Assembly (NCBI RefSeq): GCF_044755465.1
Contig: NZ_JBIVRB010000017.1
Location: 62,001 to 126,000, forward strand
Length of the DNA: 64,000 nucleotides
Reading direction: 5' to 3'
Origin: Peterkaempfera sp044755465
GTDB lineage: Bacteria; Actinomycetota; Actinomycetes; Streptomycetales; Streptomycetaceae
Part shown: in pieces, positions 1 through 8,542 of the stretch
Numbering within the stretch: position 1 is the first letter of the stretch
How the letters are laid out: each line of letters opens with the position of its first letter
Notes under the pieces: generated by a model
Told to the model about the DNA's origin: nothing
The model's database searches: none
Seen by the model: only the letters and a program-made list of their open reading frames with translations
Translations under genes and position numbers: made by a program

Positions 1-2058
1 GAGACGCTGCCCGCCGACCTGGACGGACGGGCTTCGTTGTGGCGTGACCGGATGGCTGGTAGCCGCACCCTGTTGGTACTGGACGACGTTCGGGACGCCG
101 CACAGATCCGCCTGCTGCTGCCCGGTACGCCCAACTGCCGGGTGTTCGTCACCAGTCGGCATCGGCTTGCCGAGCTGGAAGGCGCCGAACCACTGCCGCT
201 GGACGTACCCGCGACGGCCGAGGCTGTAGAGCTGTTCACCCGGATCGCGGGCGCGTCCCGAATCTCCGACCCGGAGAGTGTGCGCCGGGTGGTGAACCTG
301 TGTGGCCACCACCCCCTGGCCCTGCAACTCACGGCCAGTCGGCTGCGCCATCAGCACGCCTGGGACGTGGACGACTTGGTGGATCGACTGAGCCGGACAC
401 CCGACCAACCCGGGGAGCTGGACGCACTGCCGGGCATCCTGGGGTCCTTCGAACTCTCGTACAGCGAGCTGGGCCCAGCCGAGCAGCGACTTTTCCGCCT
501 GCTGGGGCTGCACCCGGGGCCGGACCTGACGCTGTACACCGCTGTCGCACTGGACGGGCGCCAGGTCCCGGACGTCCGCCGCAGCCTGGATGAGCTGGCG
601 GACTGCCATTTCCTGAGCGAGCTGCTCCGGGACCGCCATCAACTGCACTATCTGATGCATGCCTTCGCCTTGCGGATGAGTCGCCGCGACGACACCGAGC
701 AGGACCGGCGCGCGGCTGTCGGACGCCTGCTGGACTACTACTTGGCCGTCGCGGACCACGCCGACCGGCTGGCCCATCCACGCCGCCGGAGGCTGGCCAA
801 CCGATTGGAGCACCCTCCGGCAGTGCGTCCCGTCTTCGCGGACGCGGACGAGGCAGGGGCCTGGCTCGATGTGGAACGCTCCAATCTGCTGGCTGTCTCC
901 CGCGTCGCCGCCGCCCACTCACCGATGCATGCCCGGCTGCTCCCCCACGTACTGGCCAAGGCGTTCTATGGATGGGGGGCCTGGCAGATCGCGGACGGCC
1001 TCCATCAGGCCGCGCTCACAGCGTGGGGCGAGAGCGGTGACCAGGTCGCCCGGTCACAGATCCTGATGGAACGTGCCTCCATGCTCTGGACGCTGGGCTC
1101 GCACGAAGAAGCACTGCGTTGCGGGCTCGAAGCTCTGCGGCTCAGCCGGGCGGTCGGTGACCCGCGCGGCCAGGCCGAGGCACTCTGCCAGATCAGCCGG
1201 GTTCGCCTGGTCTCCGGGCGCCCCCGGGAGGTACTTCCCGATCTGGAGGAGGCATTGCTGCTGCACCAGCAGACCGGCAACCACCGGGGCGAGGCGGAGG
1301 TACGCAACCTCCAGGGGATCGCTCTATCGCGGGCGGGCCTGTTCTACCAGGCGCTGGAGCAGTTCCGGTCGATGCTGATGCTGAACCTGGAGATCGGCGA
1401 CAAGCATGGCCAGATATGGGCATTGAACAACATGGGGGACAGCTACAGCCGCCTAGGCCGACACCAGTTGGCCCGGTCCCACTACGACGAGGCGATGGCA
1501 CTGGTCCGAAGCGTCGGCGGCGTCCAGGAACTCGGAAACTTATTCGACAGTCTCGGAAACTTCTACCGGGACACCGGGGAACCCTTCCGCGCCCTCACCT
1601 TCGCCCGCAAGGCAGTCGACCTCTTCCGGGGGCTCAGCGACCCCAGGTCGGAGAGCGATTCCCTGATCAACATCGGCCTGACATACCTGAAGCTGGCGCG
1701 GTACCGGGAAGCCCTGACCCACCTCACCATGGCCGAGCGCATCGCCCTGCGGATCGATAGCCGACTCACCCGGCAGCAGGCCCTGCTCGGCATCGCGGCG
1801 ACCCGGCGGGGGATGGGGCAGTACAAGGCTGCCCTGGCGGCGGACCGGGAAGCACTGGCAATCGCCCGACGGCTGGACGCGACCTTCGAGACCGCTCGGG
1901 CGCTGGAGGGACTGGCCAAGACAGCGGTGGCCCTCCACAGGGCCACCGCCGCACGGACGTTCTGGTCAGAGGCGCTGGTGCTCTACGAGCGGCTAGACCT
2001 GCCGGACGTCACGGTGGTCCGCGACCACCTGGCCACGCTGGGGGCTGACGGACTCTGA
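1..2058 (+). CDS. NB-ARC/TPR regulator, C-terminal part (5' end outside window)
   Basis: The frame is open from base 1, so this is the last 685 residues of a longer protein. A Walker B-like stretch (TLLVLDDV) near residue 25 and a following NB-ARC/winged-helix region (to about residue 230) resemble the STAND ATPase part of AfsR/SARP-type or NB-ARC/TPR proteins. From about residue 330 to the end there are repeated helical TPR units (for example ALNNMGDSYSRLG, SLINIGLTYLKLARY). Such proteins sense a signal and switch on transcription, often for secondary metabolism. Whether an N-terminal SARP DNA-binding domain exists cannot be seen here. Confidence 0.85.
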   Translation, partial: ETLPADLDGRASLWRDRMAGSRTLLVLDDVRDAAQIRLLLPGTPNCRVFVTSRHRLAELEGAEPLPLDVPATAEAVELFTRIAGASRISDPESVRRVVNLCGHHPLALQLTASRLRHQHAWDVDDLVDRLSRTPDQPGELDALPGILGSFELSYSELGPAEQRLFRLLGLHPGPDLTLYTAVALDGRQVPDVRRSLDELADCHFLSELLRDRHQLHYLMHAFALRMSRRDDTEQDRRAAVGRLLDYYLAVADHADRLAHPRRRRLANRLEHPPAVRPVFADADEAGAWLDVERSNLLAVSRVAAAHSPMHARLLPHVLAKAFYGWGAWQIADGLHQAALTAWGESGDQVARSQILMERASMLWTLGSHEEALRCGLEALRLSRAVGDPRGQAEALCQISRVRLVSGRPREVLPDLEEALLLHQQTGNHRGEAEVRNLQGIALSRAGLFYQALEQFRSMLMLNLEIGDKHGQIWALNNMGDSYSRLGRHQLARSHYDEAMALVRSVGGVQELGNLFDSLGNFYRDTGEPFRALTFARKAVDLFRGLSDPRSESDSLINIGLTYLKLARYREALTHLTMAERIALRIDSRLTRQQALLGIAATRRGMGQYKAALAADREALAIARRLDATFETARALEGLAKTAVALHRATAARTFWSEALVLYERLDLPDVTVVRDHLATLGADGL

Positions 2059-2286
2059 GACCATCACGCTCCCCCACATCAGACCGAGGAGCACGAAGGC
2101 GGTGATCAGAGACGCGCTAGGGACGTGCACGAAGTTGGCTCCGTTCGAGCATAGTACTGATGTCCATACCGACTTCGGCCGCTACGCTACTGAGATCACT
2201 CTCTGGGACCAACATCAACGATCAAGGGCAGGCTGCAGGCCGGCACGGCCTGACCAGCGCGATCGGCTCCGTACGGGACCCGGGTC

Positions 2287-4377
2287 CTAGGCGACCTCGA
2301 TGCCGTACTCCTCGACCAGGGCGGCCAGGCCGCCGGGGTAGCCCTTGCCGCCGAGCACGAAGGCCCAGTCGTCGCCCGCGCGGCGGCGGAAGGAGCCCAG
2401 CACCAGGGCGGTCTCGCCGGGGCGGCCGTCGGAGACGGCCAGCTGCTCGATCTCGGTGCCGGCGGCGTCGGCCAGCCGGATGCGGGCGTCGGTGAAGCCG
2501 GCCAGGTCGGCGGCGGGGTCGGCCTCGGGGTCGATCGCGGCGACCAGCACCAGCCGGTCGGCGGCGGCGGGCAGCCGGTCGAAGGCCACCCGGAGCGCGG
2601 CCCGGTCCGGGCCGGTGGGGGGCAGCATCCGTACGCTGCCGTCCGGGGTGGCCGGGTTGTTGTAGAAGACGAAGTGCTCCTCCGCGACGACCCGGGTGCC
2701 GGTGCAGACCAGGGCGCACACATCCAGCGCCACGCTGCCGGACCACGACATGCCCAGCACATTGGCGTCGTCGGCCGGTGCGGACGCCGCTGCCGCCGGG
2801 GCGGCGGGCGCCGCCGGGCCGTCGCCCAGCCGGCCGCCCAGACCGTGCCGGTGCAGCAGGTCCACCAGCTCCGGGCCGGTGACCAGGGTCAGCGGCTTGC
2901 CGGCCGCGAACTCGTACGAGGTGGGCCCGAAGGAGGAGGTGGTGACCAGCAGCCCCTTGTTCGCGCCCTTGTCCTGCACCGTGCCGAACAGGTCGCGGAC
3001 GGCGGTCGGCGGCACCGTCCTGCGGTAGCGCTTGGCCTGGACGACGATCCGGCCGCCGCTGATCGGGTCGGGGTCCAGCGCGTCCACGTCCACCCCGCCG
3101 TCACCGGACCGCTGGGTGGTCACCGCCCGCATCCCCCGGGCCCGGAACAGCTCCGCGATCAGCTCCTCGAACTCGATCGGGTCCATCTCGTACAGGTCCG
3201 GCTCCACCTCGTCCGCGTACGACGGCACCGCACGGCCGACCTGGGCGGGCGTGCGGCCGGGCCGCACCTCGACCCGCCGGTCCGCGCCCTGGGAGAGCTG
3301 CCCCCGGAGCCCCTCGACCAGGCAGTCGACCGGGCTCACCTGGGCCAGGTGCAGCCGCTCGAAGTCGCCGCGCGCCACCGTCACCGTGGCCAGGAAGACC
3401 TCCTTGGGCAGGCCGGTGACCGGGTCGGCGCCCGGCACGAACCCGTTGAGCGCCACCGACTCCAGCACCCCGAACCCGTCGGCCGCGAACAGCTCGTGCA
3501 GCACCAGCAGCAGGCACTGCGCCAGCACCTCCCGGTAGAGCGTCCGCCGCTCGGTCCGGGTCAGCCGGGTCTCCTTCTCCCGGTCGGCGGTCGGCATGTA
3601 GCGCACCGAGGCGATCTCCGGCACCACCTCGTCGCCGGGCAGCTCCCAGTCGAGCACCAGCTGCCGGGCGGCCGGGTCGTACGCGGCCGTCGGCTGCTGC
3701 GGGAACCCCTCCGGCCAGCTCCGCGACGCGTAGAGCGCCGCCGAGAAGTACGCCACCACCGACTCCGGGTCGCCCCGGCGCACCGCGGCGACCAGGCCCT
3801 CGACGCCCGCGTTCTGCTCCCGGACCGCCGCGAGCTGCTGCTCGGCCCAGCGCTGGTACTGCTGCCAGTAGGCGTCCAGCCGGCGGCGGCGCTCCGCCTC
3901 GGCGGCCTGCGCGGCCCGGCAGTCCTGCTCATAGCGGGCGCGGGCCTGCTCCTCGGCCTGCCGCCGGGCGCCGAACCCCCAGCCGGACTGCGGCGGCGGC
4001 TGGTAGGCGGCGGGGTCGGGCATCGGGACGGGGGTGGCCAGCGGTCCGGGCGCGAACGGTTCGACCTGCTCGGGGCGGGTCAGGGCGGCGGTGCCGAACG
4101 CCGGGGCGCGGCACCCCGCCGCCAGCAGGCCGCGCAACTCCGCGAGCCGGGCGGCCAGTTCCTCGGTGCGGCGGGCCGCGGCCGCCTCGCATCCCTGCCG
4201 GTGGGCGGCCTGCTGCTCCCGCTGGCTGCGGGCGGCCGCCCGCTCGGCGGCCCGCTGCTGCCGCTCCTGTTCGCGCTGCTGCTGGACGCGGGCCCGGTGC
4301 TGGGCCTCCTGCTGCCGCCGCTGCTGGCGCTGGATCTCGGCGAAGGTGGCTATCAGCCCGCTGGAGCGGCGGCTCAT
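2287..4377 (-). CDS. Coiled coil-Mrr-type restriction endonuclease-TerD fusion protein
   Basis: 696 residues. I chose the ATG at 4377 (MSRRSSGL) because GAGAGGAA lies just upstream; a longer frame to 4479 has no such site. Residues 1-90 are Gln/Arg/Glu-rich and predicted coiled coil, with a second charged helical stretch at about 145-190. Around residues 400-515 there is an Mrr_cat-like nuclease domain: DPIEFEELIAELF, then GDGGVDVDA and VVQAKRY, which supply the D...(Q)xK active-site pattern of PD-(D/E)xK enzymes. The last ~170 residues are TerD-like (FVFYNNP, ETALVLGSF, GGLAALVEEYGIEV). The GDN/DE calcium ligands of classic TerD look replaced. Probably a stress or phage-defence effector, judged from domain architecture alone. 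Confidence 0.8.
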   Translation of the reverse strand: MSRRSSGLIATFAEIQRQQRRQQEAQHRARVQQQREQERQQRAAERAAARSQREQQAAHRQGCEAAAARRTEELAARLAELRGLLAAGCRAPAFGTAALTRPEQVEPFAPGPLATPVPMPDPAAYQPPPQSGWGFGARRQAEEQARARYEQDCRAAQAAEAERRRRLDAYWQQYQRWAEQQLAAVREQNAGVEGLVAAVRRGDPESVVAYFSAALYASRSWPEGFPQQPTAAYDPAARQLVLDWELPGDEVVPEIASVRYMPTADREKETRLTRTERRTLYREVLAQCLLLVLHELFAADGFGVLESVALNGFVPGADPVTGLPKEVFLATVTVARGDFERLHLAQVSPVDCLVEGLRGQLSQGADRRVEVRPGRTPAQVGRAVPSYADEVEPDLYEMDPIEFEELIAELFRARGMRAVTTQRSGDGGVDVDALDPDPISGGRIVVQAKRYRRTVPPTAVRDLFGTVQDKGANKGLLVTTSSFGPTSYEFAAGKPLTLVTGPELVDLLHRHGLGGRLGDGPAAPAAPAAAASAPADDANVLGMSWSGSVALDVCALVCTGTRVVAEEHFVFYNNPATPDGSVRMLPPTGPDRAALRVAFDRLPAAADRLVLVAAIDPEADPAADLAGFTDARIRLADAAGTEIEQLAVSDGRPGETALVLGSFRRRAGDDWAFVLGGKGYPGGLAALVEEYGIEVA

Positions 4378-4736
4378 ACGGCTGGGTTCCTCTCCGGGAC
4401 GCCCACCCGCTGAGGTCCGTCGCGGGGAACGACGCGGATCGAGACGCGCGGCACGACGGAGGCGGGGGCAGGCAACCAACAGTGTCCACCGGACCCTATC
4501 GGCTGGCCGTCGGCCGCTTCACCTCCTCGGCGCAGCGGGCGGCCCCCCGCCGGGCCGCCCCGGTCGGGCCGGACCGGCGGGGGTGGGCCGGTCGGGTCGG
4601 CGGACGCCCGGAGCGCGGCCGGAGCGGTGCCCGCCGTGGGGGGCGGGCGCCGCTCCGTACGATGCCTGACGGCCGATCGGGAGTCGTATCTGACGTGCCA
4701 TCAGTCACTCGCCCTGTCGGCGGATCGGGGCAGCGT
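4378..4736. other. Intergenic region without a recognised gene
   Basis: A 359-bp gap between two minus-strand genes. It should hold the promoter of the Mrr-TerD gene. I see no convincing coding sequence, RNA gene or terminator; frames open here have shadow-type composition. Confidence 0.4.
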
Positions 4737-5198
4737 CTACCGGCGGACCAGGGTGAGGGTCGCGGAGTGCAGCTGGCCCACCCGGCCGCCGGCGGCGGTG
4801 CCGAAGGTGACGTACGCCTGGACGGTGGAGGTGAGCAGGTTCATCACATGGCTGATGGTCACGCCGTTGGGCTCGACCCAGGAGACGAAGTACTGGGCGA
4901 TGCCGGTCTGGACGACCTGCAGCGGCGCGTCGAAGCTGTCGCCGACGCCGTCGCCCTGGACCGTCTCGGAGTGCAGCGTGCTGCCGTCCGCCGAGTAGGT
5001 GTTGCGGTAGACGTTGCCGTTGTCCATCGTGACCAGGTAGGTGTGGCCGGCGAACAGCGGCGGGAGGACGTGCGCCGAGGCGGCGTTGGCGGTCACGGCG
5101 GCCGGGGCGGGTGCGGCGGCGGCGCCCTGGGCGGCGTAGACGATGCCCCCGGTGGCGAGCAGGGGCAGGACGGCGAGCGAGACGAGCTTGCGGTTCAT
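4737..5198 (-). CDS. Secreted MoaF-like (calycin fold) small protein
   Basis: 153 residues from the ATG at 5198, preceded by GGAAGGAACCCGCC. The N-terminus MNRKLVSLAVLPLLATGG followed by an Ala-rich stretch is a Sec signal peptide. The mature part (GHTYLVTMDNGNVYRNTY, YFVSWVEPNG, ISHVMNL) resembles the MoaF-related lipocalin-like family, whose members bind small, often phenolic, molecules. No catalytic residues can be assigned. It is transcribed away from the biosynthetic cluster and shares the 379-bp upstream gap with the ligase gene at 5578, which contains a palindromic operator, so co-regulation is possible. Confidence 0.65.
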   Translation of the reverse strand: MNRKLVSLAVLPLLATGGIVYAAQGAAAAPAPAAVTANAASAHVLPPLFAGHTYLVTMDNGNVYRNTYSADGSTLHSETVQGDGVGDSFDAPLQVVQTGIAQYFVSWVEPNGVTISHVMNLLTSTVQAYVTFGTAAGGRVGQLHSATLTLVRR

Positions 5199-5425
5199 GG
5201 CGGGTTCCTTCCGGAGTGGGCCGGCTGGGGCTGCTGCGGCCGCTTCCAGGCCGAAGCTAGTCATCCCGGACGGGCCGGTGTTGCGGGCCAGCGCACGGCT
5301 CCTTGCGCATCCACGCCCGTCCCCGCCGGGCCGTCACCACGGTGCTGACGTGCTGTCAGAGTGGTTGTGCGGGCGGGGAGATCCGGTGTACGCGCGACCG
5401 GATCGAAGCTGCCGATGGCAGTTGC

Positions 5426-5443
5426 ATACCTTCGGGAAGGTTT
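5426..5443. promoter_or_regulatory. ARE-type palindromic operator 1 (GBL/furan receptor site)
   Basis: ATACCTTCGGGAAGGTTT, an 18-bp near-palindrome in the gap 5199-5577 between a divergent minus-strand gene and the ligase gene at 5578. It resembles operators of ArpA/MmfR-type TetR receptors. Three near-identical sites occur in the same cluster (7804, 12581, 27554). Confidence 0.75.
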
Positions 5444-5577
5444 GCTTTCATCGAATCAGCGTCTCCGCGCGCCCAGCACCACAGGTGGGCACAGCACCGG
5501 GGAGATCGACGCACGCCTGCGTCACACCCGATGGAACCGACCGGGCGGAACTCGAGCCCATGGGGAATGAGTGAGAG

Positions 5578-7209
5578 ATGATCAAGCTTCAGGATGCCCT
5601 GCGGCACGCCGCAGACCGCCCGGACCACATCGCACTGATCGACGGCGGGCGGCGCATCACCTGGTCCGAACTGACCGATGAGATAGCCAAGGTGGCCGGC
5701 GGGCTGTCGAAGATCATACCAGCCGGCCGCCCCGCCAGAGCCGCCTTCCTGGCCTGCAACGGCTGGGAACTGGTGGTCGCGATGGCCGCCTGCGAGACGA
5801 TCGGCCTGCCGATCACCGGCCTGGACTTCGAGGCCGGCCCCGAGGCCACCGCCGCCGCGCTGGAGCAGCTGCGGCCGACCGTGGTCTTCAGCACCAAGCT
5901 GCACCGCCCGCTGCTGATCGCGGCCGGCTGGGCGGACCGCGAGGGCGTGCTCCAGGTCCACCTGCACGGCGTGGGCGAGGAGCTGGCCGCACCCGAGCCG
6001 ATCGTCTTCGAGCCCAGCGCCGGCGAGCCGGTCAGCTACGCGACGCTGGCCGCCACCCAGAGCCCGGTCACCACCCCCTGCGACCAGCCGTACGAGTCGC
6101 TGGCGCTCACCTACGAGGTGGACGGACCGCCCCGGCTGGTGGTGCGCGCCGGCTCGGTGGAGCGGCGCCGGCTGGCCGACCTGGCGGACGAGTTCGCGCT
6201 GGACGAGGACGACATCTACCTGGTGACCGTCCCGATGTACCACGCGTCCAGCCCCAGCTGGGCCCGGATCTTCTTCGCGCTCGGCGGCACCGTGGTGCTC
6301 GGCCCCTACCACGACCTGGCGGAGATGGCCCGGCTGATCGTGGACGAGGGGGTGACCGCCACCCTGATCGTCCCGCCGACGCTCTCCCGGCTGCTCTCCC
6401 ACCCCGACTCGGCGGAGCTGCGCGTCGCCTCGCGGCTGCGCTACGTCTTCTCCGGCGGGCGGCACCTCAACCGCTGGATCGTCAACGAGGCGTGGGAGCG
6501 GCTCGGCCCGGTGCTGCACCTCTACTACGGCACCACCGAGACCGGTCTGATCACCATGATCACGCCGGATGAGCTGCACGTCGCCTCCTGCCGCTCCGGC
6601 CGGGCGCTGCCCGGCACCACCATCGCGATCCTGGACCCGCTGGACCGGCCGGTGCCGATCGGCGTCCGGGGCCGGGTGGCCGTCGCGGGCTACCAGCTGA
6701 TGGACAGCTACGGCAGCACCCCGGCGCCCGCCGTCCTGGTCGACCTGGGCGACCAGCAGGGCCCCCGGCGGTTCCTGCTCACCGGCGACAACGGCGTGAT
6801 CGACTACGACGGCCGGCTGGAGGTGACCGGCCGCACCGGCGGCGTGCCCAAGGTGCAGGTCGACGGCGAGCGGGACGCGGCCGTCTTCGGCCTGGAGGCC
6901 GACCTGCTCAGCCAGCCCAGCATCCGGGACGCCGCGGTGCTCCGGCTGGACCTGCCCGAGTACGGCGACGCCCTGGCCGTCGCGTTCGTCCCGGTCGCGC
7001 CGGACCGGGAGGCGGCCGGCCACCGGTCCATCGAGGCCGCCTGCGCCCGCCGGGTGCCCTGGCTGCGCACGCACACCGTGGCGGTGGACGAGATCCCGTA
7101 CAGCCCGACCGGCAAGATCCGCACCCGGGAGCTGACCGCCCGGGTGCTGCCGCTGATCTCCCTGAACGTCCACCTCGACCAGCAGTACGCGAAGGAGGTC
7201 CCCGCATGA
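5578..7209 (+). CDS. Adenylate-forming enzyme (acyl-CoA/aryl-CoA synthetase-like), degenerate P-loop
   Basis: 543 residues, full ANL-superfamily length. Recognisable cores are the A5-like YYGTTETG (about residue 321), the A7/A8-like LLTGDNGVIDYDG and VTGR (about 400-420), and an A10-like YSPTGKIRT carrying the catalytic lysine (about 510). The A3 phosphate-binding loop, normally (S/T)GTTGxPKG, reads TYEVDGPPRLVV here, so the Ser/Thr-rich loop is missing. That raises doubt about normal ATP-dependent activation. The ATG at 5578 has only a weak upstream site (GGGGAATGA). It is the first gene of a two-gene unit with the next ORF (ATGA overlap, with AAGGAGG inside its 3' end). Operator 1 lies 135 bp upstream. 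Substrate unknown. Confidence 0.85.
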   Translation: MIKLQDALRHAADRPDHIALIDGGRRITWSELTDEIAKVAGGLSKIIPAGRPARAAFLACNGWELVVAMAACETIGLPITGLDFEAGPEATAAALEQLRPTVVFSTKLHRPLLIAAGWADREGVLQVHLHGVGEELAAPEPIVFEPSAGEPVSYATLAATQSPVTTPCDQPYESLALTYEVDGPPRLVVRAGSVERRRLADLADEFALDEDDIYLVTVPMYHASSPSWARIFFALGGTVVLGPYHDLAEMARLIVDEGVTATLIVPPTLSRLLSHPDSAELRVASRLRYVFSGGRHLNRWIVNEAWERLGPVLHLYYGTTETGLITMITPDELHVASCRSGRALPGTTIAILDPLDRPVPIGVRGRVAVAGYQLMDSYGSTPAPAVLVDLGDQQGPRRFLLTGDNGVIDYDGRLEVTGRTGGVPKVQVDGERDAAVFGLEADLLSQPSIRDAAVLRLDLPEYGDALAVAFVPVAPDREAAGHRSIEAACARRVPWLRTHTVAVDEIPYSPTGKIRTRELTARVLPLISLNVHLDQQYAKEVPA

Positions 7210-7586
7210 CCACCGCGCTGCCCCCGGACACCCACGAGGACGGTGTCCTGGAATTCGACCTCGCCGAGCAGCTGCCCGCCCTGGAGGCGGCGCTGACCGA
7301 ACTCCCCCTCTCCCGGGCGACCGCCGTCCTGCTGGCCGAGGTGCCGCAGTACGGGGAGAGCCTGATCGTCGCCTATGTGCCGGTCGACGCGGAGCGGGAG
7401 GCGAGCGCGCTGCGCGCGGTCCGGGCCGTCTGCGCCCGGATCGTGCCGGCGCTGCCCGCCCTGGTGGTGCCGGTGGACGGCATCCCCTGCACCCTGGAGG
7501 GCGAGGTGCGGGCGCAGGCGCTGTTCGACTCCCTGCTGCCGCAGATCGCCCGGGACCTGCTGCTCCCCAGTGAGATGTCCGCGTGA
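7206..7586 (+). CDS. Free-standing ANL C-terminal domain lacking the catalytic lysine
   Basis: 126 residues. The sequence aligns by eye with the last ~110 residues of its upstream neighbour: RAVRAVCARIVP versus RSIEAACARRVP, and VPVDGIPCTLEGEVRA versus VAVDEIPYSPTGKIRT. It therefore looks like a duplicated AMP-binding C-terminal subdomain on its own. The A10 lysine is replaced (GK becomes GE), so it cannot supply the usual adenylation lysine. Start ATG overlaps the upstream stop (ATGA) behind AAGGAGG, so translation is coupled. It may be a structural partner of the upstream ligase or a carrier/binding protein; both are inference. Confidence 0.8.
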   Translation: MTTALPPDTHEDGVLEFDLAEQLPALEAALTELPLSRATAVLLAEVPQYGESLIVAYVPVDAEREASALRAVRAVCARIVPALPALVVPVDGIPCTLEGEVRAQALFDSLLPQIARDLLLPSEMSA

Positions 7587-7622
7587 CCCCTGGCCCCACC
7601 AGGGGCCGCCCCGCAGTGACCC

Positions 7623-7666
7623 CCGCCCCGCCGCCGGCAGCCAGCGTGCTGCCGGCGGCGGGGCGG
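7623..7666 (+). terminator. Strong hairpin after the ligase pair
   Basis: Arms 7623-7641 and 7648-7666 (CCGCCCCGCCGCCGGCAGC and its complement) form a perfect 19-bp stem with a 6-nt loop, 37 nt after the stop of the upstream gene. No U-tract follows, as is common in this group. Confidence 0.7.
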
Positions 7667-7803
7667 ACCGCGCTGCGGGGCCCTCCCGGGAATTGATCAA
7701 CATTCCGCGGCCGGTGAATCCCGCCCGGTCGCGGCCTGATTTCTCCGCCGGGCCCGCCGCCGTAATCGATCAACGAGTCGGCCGACCGCGAGCCTTGCCC
7801 AAA

Positions 7804-7821
7804 ATACCTTCTTAAAGGTAT
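7804..7821. promoter_or_regulatory. ARE-type palindromic operator 2
   Basis: ATACCTTCTTAAAGGTAT, symmetrical in its outer 7 bp (ATACCTT/AAGGTAT), in the otherwise gene-free stretch 7587-8152. It sits 89 bp before a small ORF with a good Shine-Dalgarno (7910) and about 330 bp before the truncated LysR gene. AT-rich flanks (AAA before, CTTTTTT after) suggest it overlaps a promoter. Confidence 0.75.
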
Positions 7822-7909
7822 CTTTTTTCCGTGGCGCAGAGCCGGGGCCCCGAACAGCCCCGGACGGCGCCCCTGCTGCCGTCCAGACAACTTCGGGGGG
7901 AGTTTCGCA

Positions 7910-8023
7910 GTGGATACCCGCGCACCGGATCAGCAGGTCGACCCCGCCCCATCCCCGGCGCGGCCCCTGCCTGAGCAGCAGCCCGCCACCGTGCCGTACG
8001 CCCTCTCCGCCCGGCGGATCTGA
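7910..8023 (+). CDS. Small ORF, 37 codons, possible peptide
   Basis: GTG at 7910 follows GGGGGGAG with 7-nt spacing, a very good ribosome site. It encodes 37 residues beginning MDTRAPDQQVDPAPSPARPL and ending VPYALSARRI. The peptide is Pro/Ala-rich with no Cys and no clear leader or export motif. It is the first possible product downstream of operator 2. It could be a real small protein, a leader peptide, or the remnant of a decayed gene; I do not recognise it. Confidence 0.4.
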   Translation: MDTRAPDQQVDPAPSPARPLPEQQPATVPYALSARRI

Positions 8024-8152
8024 GGCAGCCTCCTTTTCCTGCACCCCACCACCGCCCGCAGCACCGTCCACGCGGGTTCGCGCCCCGCCTGACGACCTCT
8101 CCCGGCGCCGGCGCGGACGGTACCGGGAGAGCGAGCCACGGATGGAGAGATG

Positions 8153-8542
8153 ATGGAATTACAGCACCTCCGATCGTTCCTCGAAGTGTCGAGCGAGCTC
8201 AGCTTCACCCGGGCGGCCCGGAAGCTGCACTACGCCCAGTCGAGCGTCACCGCCCAGATCCAGCAGTTGGAGGAGTCGCTGGGCACCCTGCTGTTCGACC
8301 GGCAGGGGCGGACCATCTCGCTGACCGAGGGCGGTCGGCGCCTCCAGCCGGTCGCCGAGCGGATCGTGGCGCTGGCCGACCTCGCCCGGCAGGAGGTCGC
8401 GGGGGCCGGCAGCCGCCCGCCCGCCCCCCGAGCCCGGGGCAGGCGGCCCCTTCCGGAGGCCCGGTCGCTCAGTGGCCCGCCGCCCCAGGCGGTGCTGCCA
8501 GCGCGGGCAGCAGCACGTCCCAGCTCGACCTCACCCGTGTGA
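8153..8542 (+). pseudogene. Truncated LysR-type regulator (DNA-binding domain only)
   Basis: Residues 1-85 are a clean LysR helix-turn-helix and linker helix (MELQHLRSFLEVSSELSF, TRAARKLHYAQSSVTAQI). After that the frame runs into low-complexity Pro/Ala/Arg sequence and stops at 130 residues. The effector domain (~200 residues) is missing. The 3' end overlaps the convergent TetR gene at 8469-8542. GGAGAG precedes the tandem ATGs at 8150 and 8153. It may be a dead remnant or an HTH-only DNA-binding protein. Confidence 0.65.

Noticed and set aside
2102..2290. 61-codon frame after the NB-ARC gene
   Set aside because: No family resemblance and only a weak ribosome site; it reaches into the end of the Mrr-TerD gene. 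I treat 2059-2286 as intergenic.
2674..4413. 579-codon open frame opposite the Mrr-TerD gene
   Set aside because: A typical GC-rich shadow: His/Gln/Arg/Gly-rich, no domain, while the other strand has clear motifs. The same holds for the long antisense frames at 9566-11431, 14853-16247, 16250-18178, 21079-22767 and 37362-39743.
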